The notes beneath the pieces were generated by a model. The model searched no databases. It saw only the letters and a list, made by a program, of their open reading frames with translations, and was not told the origin of the DNA. The position numbers were made by a program, and so were the translations under genes. Positions 37,782 through 45,397 of a stretch of 57,795 bases of DNA are shown piece after piece (the stretch's first letter is position 1; each line of letters opens with the position of its first letter). The DNA comes from Myxococcales bacterium (GTDB taxonomy: Bacteria > Myxococcota_A > Polyangia > Haliangiales > Haliangiaceae): NCBI GenBank assembly GCA_016794525.1, contig JAEUJY010000096.1:1-57795 (forward strand), given 5' to 3'.

Positions 37782-38549
37782 ATGGACCACGACGTCACCT
37801 CGGCCGACGGCACCCGGATCCACCTCGAGGTCAGCGGCCGCGGGCCGACCGCGCTGCTGTTCGTCCACGGCTGGCTCGGCAGCGCGCGGTGGTGGGACGC
37901 GCAGCGCGACGCGCTGGCCGACGCCTACACGATCGCCGCGATCGATCTGGCGGGGCACGGCGCGTCGGCGGCCCGCGCGCAGCCCACGCTGGCCGGCTAC
38001 GCCGACGACGTCGTCGCGGCGGCGGCGCGGCTCGACGCCGAACGGGTCGTGCTGATCGGCCACTCGATGGCCGGCGCCTACGTGGTGGCCGCGGCCGAGC
38101 GCGTGCCGCGCGCCGCGATGGTGGTGCTGGTCGACACGCTGAAGAACCTCGACCAGGCGATGGCGCCGGCCGAGGTCGAGGGCATGCTCGACCTGTACCG
38201 CCGCGACCTGCGCACCGCCGTCGAGCAGGTGCTGCCCCGCTACCTGTACGCGCCGACCACGCCGCCCGCCGTGATCGAGCGCCTGCGGCAGGAGTTCATG
38301 GCGGTGCCGGGCGACGTCGCCGCGGCGCTGGTGGCGCCGCTGTACCGCGAGGACTACCGCGCCGCGGCGCGCCGGCTGCGCCTGCCGGTCCACGCCATCA
38401 ACGGCGACCTCCACCCGACCGACGTCGCCGCCAACCGCCGCTGGTTCGCCGACTACCACCTGCACACGCTGCCGGGCGTCGGCCACTACCCGATGCTCGA
38501 GCGCCCGGCCGAGTTCACCGCGGCCCTGCGCGCCGTGCTCCCGGCGTGA
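37782..38549 (+). CDS. Alpha/beta hydrolase
   Basis: This 255-residue cytoplasmic hydrolase has LLFVHGWLGSARWWDAQ (oxyanion hole), AAIDLAGHGAS, nucleophile elbow GHSMAGA (Ser ~95) and a C-terminal LPGVGHYPMLERPAEF with the catalytic His. It is a typical lid-bearing esterase/haloperoxidase-like protein; the substrate is unknown. An in-frame ATG 12 bases earlier (37770) is possible. It is convergent with the NhaR-like regulator gene, ten bases apart. Confidence 0.88.
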   Translation: MDHDVTSADGTRIHLEVSGRGPTALLFVHGWLGSARWWDAQRDALADAYTIAAIDLAGHGASAARAQPTLAGYADDVVAAAARLDAERVVLIGHSMAGAYVVAAAERVPRAAMVVLVDTLKNLDQAMAPAEVEGMLDLYRRDLRTAVEQVLPRYLYAPTTPPAVIERLRQEFMAVPGDVAAALVAPLYREDYRAAARRLRLPVHAINGDLHPTDVAANRRWFADYHLHTLPGVGHYPMLERPAEFTAALRAVLPA

Positions 38550-38559
38550 TCGCCGACGG

Positions 38560-39477
38560 TCACCGCCGCGGCGTCGCGAAGACGTCGTGGCGCGCGGTGG
38601 CGCAGATCGCCGCGACCGCCGGGTGGCGGATCGTGCGCTCGATCGAGATCGCGTAGAAGCGCTGGCGCACCGCCGGCAGCTGGGCGACGACCTCGACCCG
38701 GTGCTGGCGGCGGACCTCGGCGGCGATGACCGCGGGCACCGCGAACGCGCCGAGCCCGCGCTGGCCCAGCGTCGCCAGCACGGCGAGATCGTCGAGCTCG
38801 GCGACGACGTGGGGCCGGACGTCGGCGGCGGCCAGCCAGGCGTCGAGGCCGCGCCGCGCCGCCGCGCCGGCGCCCGGCAACAGCAGCGGCAGGCCGCGCA
38901 GCCGGTCGCGCCCGCGCCCGCGCAGCCGCGCCGCCAGCGCCGGCGCCGCCAGCAGCACGCTGGCGCACTCGCCCAGCAGGTGGCTCCACGCCCGCACCGC
39001 GGTCGACGCCGGCGCCGGCGCGTCGGCCAGCACCAGGTCGACGGTCTGCGCCGCCAGCTCGGCCAGCACCGCGACCGTGGCCTGGGCGTCGCGGCCGACG
39101 ATCCGCACCGGCGGCTCCATGCGCAGCGCCGGCTCGAGGATCCGGTACACCATCGCCTGCGGCACCGCCGGCGTGATGCCGATGACCAGCGTCTGCGGCG
39201 GCGCGCCGGTGCCGGCGGCCAGCCGGTCGAGCAGCCCGCCGCCCAGCTCGAAGATCTGCTCGGCGTAGCGCATCGCCACCCGGCCGGCGTCGGTCAGCGC
39301 CAGGCCCCGCCCCTTGCGCACGAACAGCCGGACGCCGACCAGCGCCTCGAGCTGGTGGATCTGGGCGCTGACGGTCTGCGGCGCCAGCCCCAGCTCGGCG
39401 CTGGCCGCCGCCACGCTGCCCAGCCGCGCCGCGGCCCAGAAGTACTGGAGGTGGTGGTAGTTGAGCCAGCGCCGCAC
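38560..39477 (-). CDS. LysR-family regulator, NhaR-like
   Basis: This 305-residue regulator opens LNYHHLQYFWAAARLGSVAA, closely resembling NhaR, activator of Na+/H+ antiporter genes. The winged helix continues LGLAPQTVSAQIHQLEALVG. The effector domain runs ~95-300. The GTG start is five bases after TATGGT (minus strand), and a perfect palindrome abuts that -10, so the gene is probably autoregulated. No antiporter gene lies in the window. Its target is therefore open, though the flanking hydrolase or zinc-ribbon genes are possible. Confidence 0.85.
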   Translation of the reverse strand: MRRWLNYHHLQYFWAAARLGSVAAASAELGLAPQTVSAQIHQLEALVGVRLFVRKGRGLALTDAGRVAMRYAEQIFELGGGLLDRLAAGTGAPPQTLVIGITPAVPQAMVYRILEPALRMEPPVRIVGRDAQATVAVLAELAAQTVDLVLADAPAPASTAVRAWSHLLGECASVLLAAPALAARLRGRGRDRLRGLPLLLPGAGAAARRGLDAWLAAADVRPHVVAELDDLAVLATLGQRGLGAFAVPAVIAAEVRRQHRVEVVAQLPAVRQRFYAISIERTIRHPAVAAICATARHDVFATPRR

Positions 39478-39482
39478 GCGCC

Positions 39483-39505
39483 ACCATACATCGAGAATCT
39501 CGATG
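39483..39505 (-). promoter_or_regulatory. -10 element plus LysR-type operator before the NhaR-like gene
   Basis: The perfect palindrome CATCGAGA-A-TCTCGATG (39489-39505) contains ATC-N9-GAT, a LysR-type box. It directly adjoins TATGGT (minus strand, 39488-39483), five bases before the GTG. A bound regulator would cover the spacer and -35 region. A second inverted repeat CTCGT-N5-ACGAG lies at about 39522-39536, nearer the divergent zinc-ribbon gene. Confidence 0.6.
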
Positions 39506-39560
39506 GATCGTCGCCAGAATTCCTCGTTTTCGACGAGAGCCGGACGCGGTACGACGGGCC

Positions 39561-39833
39561 ATGGCCTCCGCCCCCGTCGTCGATCCCCGCACCCGCCTCC
39601 GCACCCTGATCGCTGCCGTCGACGACGCGCTGGTCGGCACCCCCGCCCCGGCGGTCGCCGCCGCGTTCGCCGCGCTGGTCGACGCGATGGCGCTCGGCCC
39701 CGAGCCGGCCACCCGCGCGTGCCCGAAGTGTCAGGCGCCGTGCCGCGCCGACGCCCAGCGCTGCGGCTTCTGCTGGGAGCTGCTGCCGGCCCGCGCCGGC
39801 GCGACCGCCACCGCGAGCGCGGTGTCCGCGTGA
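39561..39833 (+). CDS. Small zinc-ribbon protein
   Basis: This 90-residue protein has a helical N-terminal half and a zinc ribbon CPKCQAPCRADAQRCGFCW (CxxC...CxxC, ~54-72). The ribbon plus short Ala/Thr tail could mediate protein or nucleic-acid contact. Its TGA overlaps the GTG of the receiver-like gene (GTGA), so the two are coupled. It is divergent from the LysR-type gene, with two inverted repeats between. Confidence 0.7.
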   Translation: MASAPVVDPRTRLRTLIAAVDDALVGTPAPAVAAAFAALVDAMALGPEPATRACPKCQAPCRADAQRCGFCWELLPARAGATATASAVSA

Positions 39834-40324
39834 CCGCCCCGCTCCGCGGCCCGCGCGGCTACACCACCGGCGGTCGCGACTGCCGCGCCGGCACGATCGC
39901 GCTGCGCGCCGACGAGGTGATCGTCATGCTGGCCGAGCTGCGCGCCGCCGCGCTCACGCCGGCCGCGCTGGTGGTCGATCACGACGGCGAGCGCCGCGCG
40001 CGCACGATGGCGATGCTGGCCGCGCAGGGCTACGCGGGCTCGGCGGCGTGGACGCCGCTCGACGCGATCCACTACCTGGTCCACGCCCCGACCGACGTCG
40101 CGATCGCGATCATCGCCGAGGACGTCGTCGGCGGCTTCCACCTGCGCGCGTTCATGGCGGAGCACTACCCCGAGGTCCCGGTGGTCGTGCTCGCCGATCG
40201 CCTGCGGGCCGGGACGCTGCGCGAGGCCGGCCTGTCCGGGCGGGCCAGCGACGGGCGGCGGCCGGCGCCGATGCCGTTCTTGACCGAGCCGCGCGCGCTG
40301 TCGCCGTGGACCCACGCCGCGTGA
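39830..40324 (+). CDS. Receiver-like protein lacking the phosphoacceptor Asp
   Basis: This 164-residue protein's middle resembles a response-regulator receiver: LVVDHDGERRARTMAMLAAQ (acidic pocket kept), ~15 residues later WTPLDAIHYLVHAPTDVAIA, IIAEDVVGGFHLRAFMAEHY and VPVVVLADRL. Where receivers have a strand ending in the phosphorylated Asp there is IIAEDVV, so it may be non-phosphorylatable. No DNA-binding domain follows. It is coupled to the zinc-ribbon gene; the pair may be a phosphorylation-independent switch. Confidence 0.6.
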   Translation: MTAPLRGPRGYTTGGRDCRAGTIALRADEVIVMLAELRAAALTPAALVVDHDGERRARTMAMLAAQGYAGSAAWTPLDAIHYLVHAPTDVAIAIIAEDVVGGFHLRAFMAEHYPEVPVVVLADRLRAGTLREAGLSGRASDGRRPAPMPFLTEPRALSPWTHAA

Positions 40325-40331
40325 CCGACGC

Positions 40332-40350
40332 GCGCTACCGCGCGTAGCGC
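40332..40350. terminator. Hairpin between convergent genes
   Basis: GCGCTAC-cgcgc-GTAGCGC has a perfect 7-bp stem and includes the stop codon of the minus-strand methyltransferase gene. It lies eight bases after the receiver-like gene's stop. Probable transcription end for both; no T-run. Confidence 0.5.
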
Positions 40351-40994
40351 AAGAGCCGGCCGCGGTAGCGCTCGTCGAGCCCGGGCGCGTGCGCGACCGC
40401 GGTCGTGGTCACCGCGAAGCCGAGGTCGCCCATCGTCCGCGAGAAGCGCGCGCGCTCGCCGCGGTTGGGATCGACCAGCACGATCTGGCCGTCGCCCTCG
40501 AGGTGATCGACCAGGAACCGGCTCAGGTGCTCGCTGGGTGCGCGCTCGTACAGCACGTCGCTGCCGATGATCAGATCGAAGCGGCCCAGGGTCGCGCTGG
40601 TGCGGGCCCAGTTGGCCGCCTCGTACGGCATCGCGCCGAGCAGGTTGAGCGCCAGGTTGCGCGCCAGGAACTCCGGCACCAGCGGGTGGCAGTCGCTGGC
40701 GGTGACGTCGCCGGCCCGGCGGTGGACGATCAGGCTGGCCAGCGCGAGCCCGCAGCCGACCTCGAGGATGCGCTGCCCGCCGAGCGGGTACGCCGCCATG
40801 TGGTGGGCCAGCACCCGCGCCGAGGGCCACAGCCGCCCGAACACCGGCCACATCTCCGGCGAGATGCCCTCGCGCGCGGCCGCGCCGTCGGCGTCGGCGT
40901 ACTGGTTCAGGTCGGCCAGCGAGCGCAGCTGCAGGTCGGCCCCGCAGGCGGTCACCGTCTCGATCTTGCTGTCGTACGTGGGTCGTTCCGCCAT
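40335..40994 (-). CDS. Class I SAM-dependent methyltransferase (METTL21-like)
   Basis: This 219-residue enzyme has ISPEMWPVFGRLWPSARVLA before the SAM site, ILEVGCGLALASLIVHRRAG (motif I), VTASDCHP (motif II), FDLIIGSDVLYE and IVLVDPNRGERARF. The pattern of a WP-containing segment before motif I and DVLYE after is that of METTL21/protein-lysine methyltransferase relatives, but small-molecule substrates are possible. GGGAGG precedes ATG 40994. A TAGCGT on the minus strand upstream may be its promoter. Confidence 0.85.
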   Translation of the reverse strand: MAERPTYDSKIETVTACGADLQLRSLADLNQYADADGAAAREGISPEMWPVFGRLWPSARVLAHHMAAYPLGGQRILEVGCGLALASLIVHRRAGDVTASDCHPLVPEFLARNLALNLLGAMPYEAANWARTSATLGRFDLIIGSDVLYERAPSEHLSRFLVDHLEGDGQIVLVDPNRGERARFSRTMGDLGFAVTTTAVAHAPGLDERYRGRLLRYAR

Positions 40995-41069
40995 CCGCGC
41001 CGCGCCTCCCGCGGCCGCGATGGCCACGGACCACGCTAGCACGTCGCGACGGACCGCCCGCGCGACGGC

Positions 41070-41684
41070 TCAGAATGCGCCGGCGACGCCGCCGCCGGTG
41101 CCGGTGGCGTAGACCGCGAGCCCGAAGCGATCGAACCGGCGCACCTTGGCCCGCGGCAGGCCGGCGCGGATGAGCCAGATGCCGCCCAGCGTCGTGACGA
41201 CGCCGGCGCCGCCGGTGATGAGCCCCGCGGTGCACATGCCGTCGCGGTCGCCGCCGCAGCCGACCGCGGTGAAGACGATCCCGCACACCACCGCCATCCC
41301 GCCCAGCGTGGTGGCGGTGATGCCGGTGACGTACTTGCCGGTGCCGATGTCGTGGGCGGTCACCTGCGCCGCCCCGCCGCCGAGGTTGCCGACCTCCAGC
41401 CGCAGCGGGCGCTGCTCGCGGGTGCGCATCGTGATCCAGTGCGGGCGATCGAGCTGCACCCGGCACGGCGTCGTGCAGGTCGACTGCCGATCGACCATCA
41501 CCTCCCACGCCTGCTCGGTCGCCGACAGGAACTCGACCACGCTCGCCGGCGGCGGCGGCGCGGGCGGCGGCATCGACGGCCCGATCGTCGGCGGGGGCGC
41601 GTCAGCGGAGGGTTGCGCCGTCGCCACACCAGTCCACGCGGTCGCCACGGCGGTGGCGGCCAGCAGGCGCGTCAGGTTCGACAT
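41070..41684 (-). CDS. Membrane/exported protein with PEGA-like segment
   Basis: This 204-residue protein has a signal peptide (LLAATAVATAWTGVATAQ) and a Pro-rich stretch. A PEGA-like sheet follows (VMVDRQSTCTTPCRVQLDRP). Two hydrophobic helices come next (GITATTLGGMAVVCGIVFTA and AGLITGGAGVVTTLGGIWLI), then a short tail. This layout is common in myxobacterial genomes without known function. GAGG lies eight bases before the ATG. Confidence 0.65.
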   Translation of the reverse strand: MSNLTRLLAATAVATAWTGVATAQPSADAPPPTIGPSMPPPAPPPPASVVEFLSATEQAWEVMVDRQSTCTTPCRVQLDRPHWITMRTREQRPLRLEVGNLGGGAAQVTAHDIGTGKYVTGITATTLGGMAVVCGIVFTAVGCGGDRDGMCTAGLITGGAGVVTTLGGIWLIRAGLPRAKVRRFDRFGLAVYATGTGGGVAGAF

Positions 41685-41746
41685 GTCCGTACCTCGATCG
41701 ACTCAGCGGACGGCAGCACCATGGTCGCACGATCCGGCGCCGCGGC

Positions 41747-42460
41747 TCAAGCGCCGGCCGCCAGCCCGGCGAACGCCTGCGCCATCTCGACGCCGCGGGC
41801 GGTGTCCTCGTGCTTGAAGAACACCCACGCGGTCGCGGCGCCCAGGGCGCGCAGCCGCGCGACCCACCCGGCCAGCTCGGCGTCGGCGTAGTCGTCCTTG
41901 CGCAGCCGGACGTAGACCCACGGCGCGGTCACGACCAGCCGCGCGGTGCCGTCGTCCTTGTCGGCGATGCACCGCGCGCAGCCGCGATCGGCCAGCACCT
42001 GATCGATCTCGTCGTCGTCCCAGCTCGACGAGGCCAGCTCGAACGCCACCGCGCGCCCGGGCGGCACGGTCGCGGCCAGGAACTCGCGCAGCAGGCCGGC
42101 GTCCTTCTTGAGGTACGGCGGCGTCTGGATCAGCACCGGGCCGAGCTGCTCCCCCAGCGGCTCGGCCATCCGCCACAGGTACGCCATCGAGTCGTGGGCC
42201 TCGGGCGGCTTGAGCTTGGCCTGGTGGCTGATCCGCCGCGACGCCTTCCACACGAAGCGGAAGTCGGGGCGCGCGGCCTGGGCCCGCCACTTCGCGACCA
42301 CGTCCTGCTTGGGCATCCGGTAGAACGTGTTGTTGATCTCGACGGTGGCCAGCCGCGCCGCGTAGTACCCGAGGTAGTCGTCTTCGGGGAGCTCGGGCGG
42401 GTAGAACCGCCCCTTCCACTGCGGGTACGCGAAGCCGCTGGTGCCGACCAGGAACTGCAC
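41747..42460 (-). CDS. DUF72 family protein
   Basis: This 237-residue soluble protein is a TIM-barrel-like DUF72. It starts QFLVGTSGFAYPQWKGRFYP and has INNTFYRMPKQDVVAKW, FRFVWKASRRISH, GPVLIQTPPYLKKD and APWVYVRLRKDDYAD. The catalytic role of the family is not established (relation to sugar-isomerase-like barrels). GTG 42460 starts it; the -10 pattern is weak (CACCAT at six bases). Confidence 0.9.
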   Translation of the reverse strand: MQFLVGTSGFAYPQWKGRFYPPELPEDDYLGYYAARLATVEINNTFYRMPKQDVVAKWRAQAARPDFRFVWKASRRISHQAKLKPPEAHDSMAYLWRMAEPLGEQLGPVLIQTPPYLKKDAGLLREFLAATVPPGRAVAFELASSSWDDDEIDQVLADRGCARCIADKDDGTARLVVTAPWVYVRLRKDDYADAELAGWVARLRALGAATAWVFFKHEDTARGVEMAQAFAGLAAGA

Positions 42461-42561
42461 GCGGCGATGGTGCCACGCACCCGCGCTGCGCACGCGGTGC
42501 CCGGTGAGCAGAAACTGCCCACCCGTCGACGCCCGCGGCGTGCCCACGCCGCGCGCGCCGC

Positions 42562-42577
42562 TGGCACGCGCGGTGCT
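42562..42577 (+). promoter_or_regulatory. Candidate sigma-54 promoter
   Basis: TGGCACG-CGCG-GTGCT matches the -24/-12 consensus TGGCACG-N4-TTGCW except one base, with the essential GG and GC ten bases apart. The predicted start (~42588) is almost at the ATG of the PAN-repeat gene (42590), which would give a leaderless mRNA. In GC-rich DNA this could occur by chance. Confidence 0.3.
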
Positions 42578-42589
42578 GAGGTGGTCGGC

Positions 42590-44131
42590 ATGCGCACCTC
42601 CACGCTCACGCTCCTGTCCATGCTCGCCGCGACGGCCGCGGCCTGCGTCGACGTCCCCGACCTCGGCGACGAGGTCGACGAACTCGTCGGCACCCCGACC
42701 ACCGCCCGCCCCGAGGTCGGCCGGGTCATCCGCGCCAGCGGCACGCCGTGCATGGGCACGCTGGTGGCGCCGGCGATCGTCGTCACCGACGCCGGCTGCG
42801 CGATCGCCCACGACGCCACCTCGGAGGCGCCGCTGATCGGCGCGCGCTTCGAGTTCATCGACGCCACCGGCCAGGTCCGCACCGTCGGCATCAACAAGGC
42901 GGTCGCGTGGCAGCGGCTGTCGTTCGTGCACCTGGCGACGCCGATCGCCGCCAACCTCGCCACGCCGGCGGCGATCTCGACGCTGCTGCCCGACAACGGC
43001 GCGACGATGACGGTGTTCACCACCGACCCCGCGACGACGCTCAAGCAGCGCATCGTCTACAGCGCGCCGTCGCCGCTGACCTGGGACACCGTCGATCGCG
43101 GCGGGCCGCACTTCCACGGGCCGCCGGCGGGCGCCAGCGACCTCGCGCTGCTGTCCGATCTGTACAAGTACGACGACGAGATCTGGGGCACGACGCCGCC
43201 GACCTTGTCGCGCACCGAGCGCCTGCTCGACTACTGGCGGCAGTTCGAGGACAAGCTGCACGCGTGGGACGGCCAGGACGAGGTCGGCTTCGATCGCCCG
43301 GGCACCGACTACGCCAGCTCGCCCAACGTCACCGCCGCGGTGTGCCGCGCGATCTGCGAGGGCGAGCCGCAGTGCCGGGCGTTCACGCTCGGCCCGACCG
43401 GCACCTGCTGGCGCAAGCGCGGCCGGCCGCAGCTGCGCCCGTCGGCGGGGGCGGTGTCGGGGCTGCCGCGGCGCGTGCGCGTCGGCATCGACGTGGTCGG
43501 CACGGTGGTCTCGACGTCGACGCAGGCCCGCGCCGATCTGTGCGAGGCGGCGTGCGGCCGCGACGCGCAGTGCCGGGTCTGGACGTGGTTTGCGCCCGAC
43601 CAGAGCTGCCGCCTCAAGAGCACGCGCGGCACGATCCTCGTCAACGCCGACGTGACCTCGGGCTTCGTCGATCGCGACTTCGAGCAGCTCGTCGACCGCG
43701 GCGGCCGCGACTACGCCGCCGATCCGACCAGCGAACACCAGGCCTGCGCCGCGCTGTGCGTCGGCGACGAGCGGTGCGCGGCGTTCACCTGGGACGGGAT
43801 CAGCGGGCTGTGCTGGCGCAAGACCGACGTCCCCGGCGCCTTCGCCTCCGACCACACGATCTCGGGCGTGCGCCGCGGCGTCGAGGCCGACGTCGATCGG
43901 CCGGGCGGCGACTTCAAGACGATCACGCTCGGTACCAACACCCAGCGCACGCCCGACATCAACCGCGCGACCCGCTGCCAGACCGCGTGCGCCCGCGACG
44001 CGGCGTGCAAGGCGTGGGCGATCTCCGAGCGCGACGCGACCGAGACCCGGTGCTACCTGAAGTCGTCGGTGAGCGCGCGCACCGTCAAGCAAGGCATCAT
44101 CTCGGGCGTCAAGGGCCTCGAGTTCCAGTGA
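42590..44131 (+). CDS. Lipoprotein: inactive trypsin-like domain followed by four PAN/Apple domains
   Basis: This 513-residue protein has signal/lipobox LLSMLAATAAAC. Residues ~30-200 resemble a trypsin fold (ASGTPCMGTLVAPAIVVTDA), but the His position of TAAHC reads TDAGC and the Ser region GDSGGP reads VDRGGP, so it cannot be a serine protease. Then come four PAN-type modules, for example AVCRAICEGEPQCRAFTLGP, LCEAACGRDAQCRVWTW, ACAALCVGDERCAAFTWDG and RCQTACARDAACKAWAISE, each with paired Cys and a closing C-W/Y-RK. It is probably a surface adhesin binding protein or sugar. An expansin-like lipoprotein gene follows. Confidence 0.8.
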   Translation: MRTSTLTLLSMLAATAAACVDVPDLGDEVDELVGTPTTARPEVGRVIRASGTPCMGTLVAPAIVVTDAGCAIAHDATSEAPLIGARFEFIDATGQVRTVGINKAVAWQRLSFVHLATPIAANLATPAAISTLLPDNGATMTVFTTDPATTLKQRIVYSAPSPLTWDTVDRGGPHFHGPPAGASDLALLSDLYKYDDEIWGTTPPTLSRTERLLDYWRQFEDKLHAWDGQDEVGFDRPGTDYASSPNVTAAVCRAICEGEPQCRAFTLGPTGTCWRKRGRPQLRPSAGAVSGLPRRVRVGIDVVGTVVSTSTQARADLCEAACGRDAQCRVWTWFAPDQSCRLKSTRGTILVNADVTSGFVDRDFEQLVDRGGRDYAADPTSEHQACAALCVGDERCAAFTWDGISGLCWRKTDVPGAFASDHTISGVRRGVEADVDRPGGDFKTITLGTNTQRTPDINRATRCQTACARDAACKAWAISERDATETRCYLKSSVSARTVKQGIISGVKGLEFQ

Positions 44132-44151
44132 CCACGCGGCGCGGGCCGCGG

Positions 44152-44157
44152 TAGCAT
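44152..44157 (+). promoter_or_regulatory. -10 element TAGCAT of the expansin-like gene
   Basis: TAGCAT is followed by CGCCCG and ATG 44164. A GTGACC 18 bases upstream (44128-44133) resembles the -35 hexamers GTGACA/GTGACC seen before the aldehyde dehydrogenase and ku genes. Confidence 0.5.
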
Positions 44158-44163
44158 CGCCCG

Positions 44164-44895
44164 ATGCGCTGGTCGCTGCTGTTGATCGTCGCCGCGTGCG
44201 GGGGCTCGGAGGCCGGCGACCCCGGCGATCCCAACCCCGACGAGCTGGTCACCTACGGGCCGCGGTACGAGGGTGGGCAGTTCCACCTCGGCCCGGTCGA
44301 CTGGGCCGAGAGCCAGTGGCACAACGCCTGCGCGCCCGGCGGCGGCTACGATCCGCGGGTGCAGGCGGTCGAGGGCGCCTACCTCGCGGGGCTGTGGGGC
44401 GGGCTGCCCGACGTCGCCGACGCCTGCGACGCGTGCATCTACGTCACCACCGCCGCCGGCAAGTCGGCGCTGTTGCGCGTGGTCACCTACGGCGACACCA
44501 CGACCAACAGCATCGACGTCAGCCCCGAGGCGTTCGCCGTGCTCGACAGCGGCGAGTTCCCGCGCGCGATGACCTGGCAGTTCGCGAAGTGCAACGACAC
44601 CGGGCCGATGCAGTTCGAGTTCCAGACCGGCTCGAACCCGTTCTGGACCAGCCTGTGGGTGCGCAACGCGCGGGTGCCGCTGGCCAAGGTCGAGGTCACC
44701 AGCGCCAACCACGCCGCGCCGATCGAGCTGGCGCGGGCCGGCGACGGCACGCTCACCGACGCCAGCGGCTTCGGCGAGGGCGGCTTCACGCTGACCATGA
44801 CCGGCGTCGACGGCCAGGTCGTCACCGAGACCCTCGCCTGGCCCAGCGGCGGCATCGCCGGCGCGTTCATCACCGGCCAGGGCAACTTCCGGTAG
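44164..44895 (+). CDS. Expansin-like lipoprotein (double-psi barrel plus carbohydrate-binding domain)
   Basis: This 243-residue protein has a short lipoprotein signal (SLLLIVAAC). Domain one resembles bacterial expansins of the EXLX1 type: QFHLGPVDWAESQWHNACAP, DACDACIYVTTAAGKSALLR and IDVSPEAFAVLDSGEFPRAM, with the conserved Asp of the DxSPxAF motif. Domain two (from ~140) is like CBM63: MQFEFQTGSNPFWTSLWVRN with VPLAKVEV and a final GGFTLTMTGVDGQVV. It would loosen cellulose or peptidoglycan without hydrolysis. Occurrence next to a PAN adhesin fits a surface or predation role, which is inference. Confidence 0.8.
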   Translation: MRWSLLLIVAACGGSEAGDPGDPNPDELVTYGPRYEGGQFHLGPVDWAESQWHNACAPGGGYDPRVQAVEGAYLAGLWGGLPDVADACDACIYVTTAAGKSALLRVVTYGDTTTNSIDVSPEAFAVLDSGEFPRAMTWQFAKCNDTGPMQFEFQTGSNPFWTSLWVRNARVPLAKVEVTSANHAAPIELARAGDGTLTDASGFGEGGFTLTMTGVDGQVVTETLAWPSGGIAGAFITGQGNFR

Positions 44896-44992
44896 GCGAG
44901 CGCCGCGGACGAACGGCGATCGCTGGCTGGCAACGTGTGACACGCCGCGCCGGCCCGTGAACGTCGCCTCCCGTGCGTCATCTCACTCGGCG

Positions 44993-45160
44993 ATGCGCGC
45001 GCGCTCGCTCGTGGTGGTCGGCGTGGCCCTGGTCGGTTGCGGCGACCAAGCGGCCGGGCCTTCGCTCGACGCCCCCGCGGTCGACGTCCCGGCGGGCGAC
45101 GCGCCCGCGCTCGACGCGCCCATCGACGCGCCCATCGATCCAGCCGGCGGGCGTCCATGC
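44993..45160 (+). pseudogene. Truncated lipoprotein (signal plus Asp/Ala/Pro linker only)
   Basis: ATG 44993 begins [18 protein letters not shown], a clear lipobox, then the linker [18 protein letters not shown] and IDPAGGRPC that normally precedes a folded domain in these lipoproteins. After about residue 55 the frame runs out of frame through the rubredoxin gene without any recognisable domain. The domain seems to have been lost by deletion. Bases 44896-44992 show nothing else. Confidence 0.5.
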
Positions 45161-45174
45161 GACGCTCCGCCCCG

Positions 45175-45348
45175 ATGCCTGCCAAGAAGAAGTATCGCTG
45201 CCTGGTCTGCTCGCACGTCTACGACCCCGCCGAGGGCGATCCGGCCACCGGCATGCAGCCCGGGACCGCCTTCGAAGATCTCCCCGCCGACTGGATGTGC
45301 CCCGACTGCGGGGCGCGCAAGGACGACTTCGAGCCGATGGAGGACTGA
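45175..45348 (+). CDS. Rubredoxin
   Basis: This 57-residue iron-only electron carrier is [20 protein letters not shown] (CxxC) and ...[15 protein letters not shown] (CPxC), with the usual YDPAEGD and DLPADW elements. It passes electrons to oxidases or peroxidases. ATG 45175 has no good ribosome site. The gene sits in the debris of a lipoprotein gene and may share its promoter. Its stop begins a copy of the 29-bp repeat. Confidence 0.95.
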   Translation: MPAKKKYRCLVCSHVYDPAEGDPATGMQPGTAFEDLPADWMCPDCGARKDDFEPMED

Positions 45349-45374
45349 GTTCCTGGAGGGCGTGTCGCCGAGCC
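45346..45374. repeat. Copy 2 of the 29-bp post-stop repeat
   Basis: TGAGTTCCTGGAGGGCGTGT then CGCCGAGCC starts at the rubredoxin TGA. It matches copy 1 (21374-21402) at 26 of 29 positions. Here the hairpin stem is weaker (changes at positions 17-18). Confidence 0.55.
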
Positions 45375-45397
45375 GCCGCACCTCCCGCCGCGCGGCG

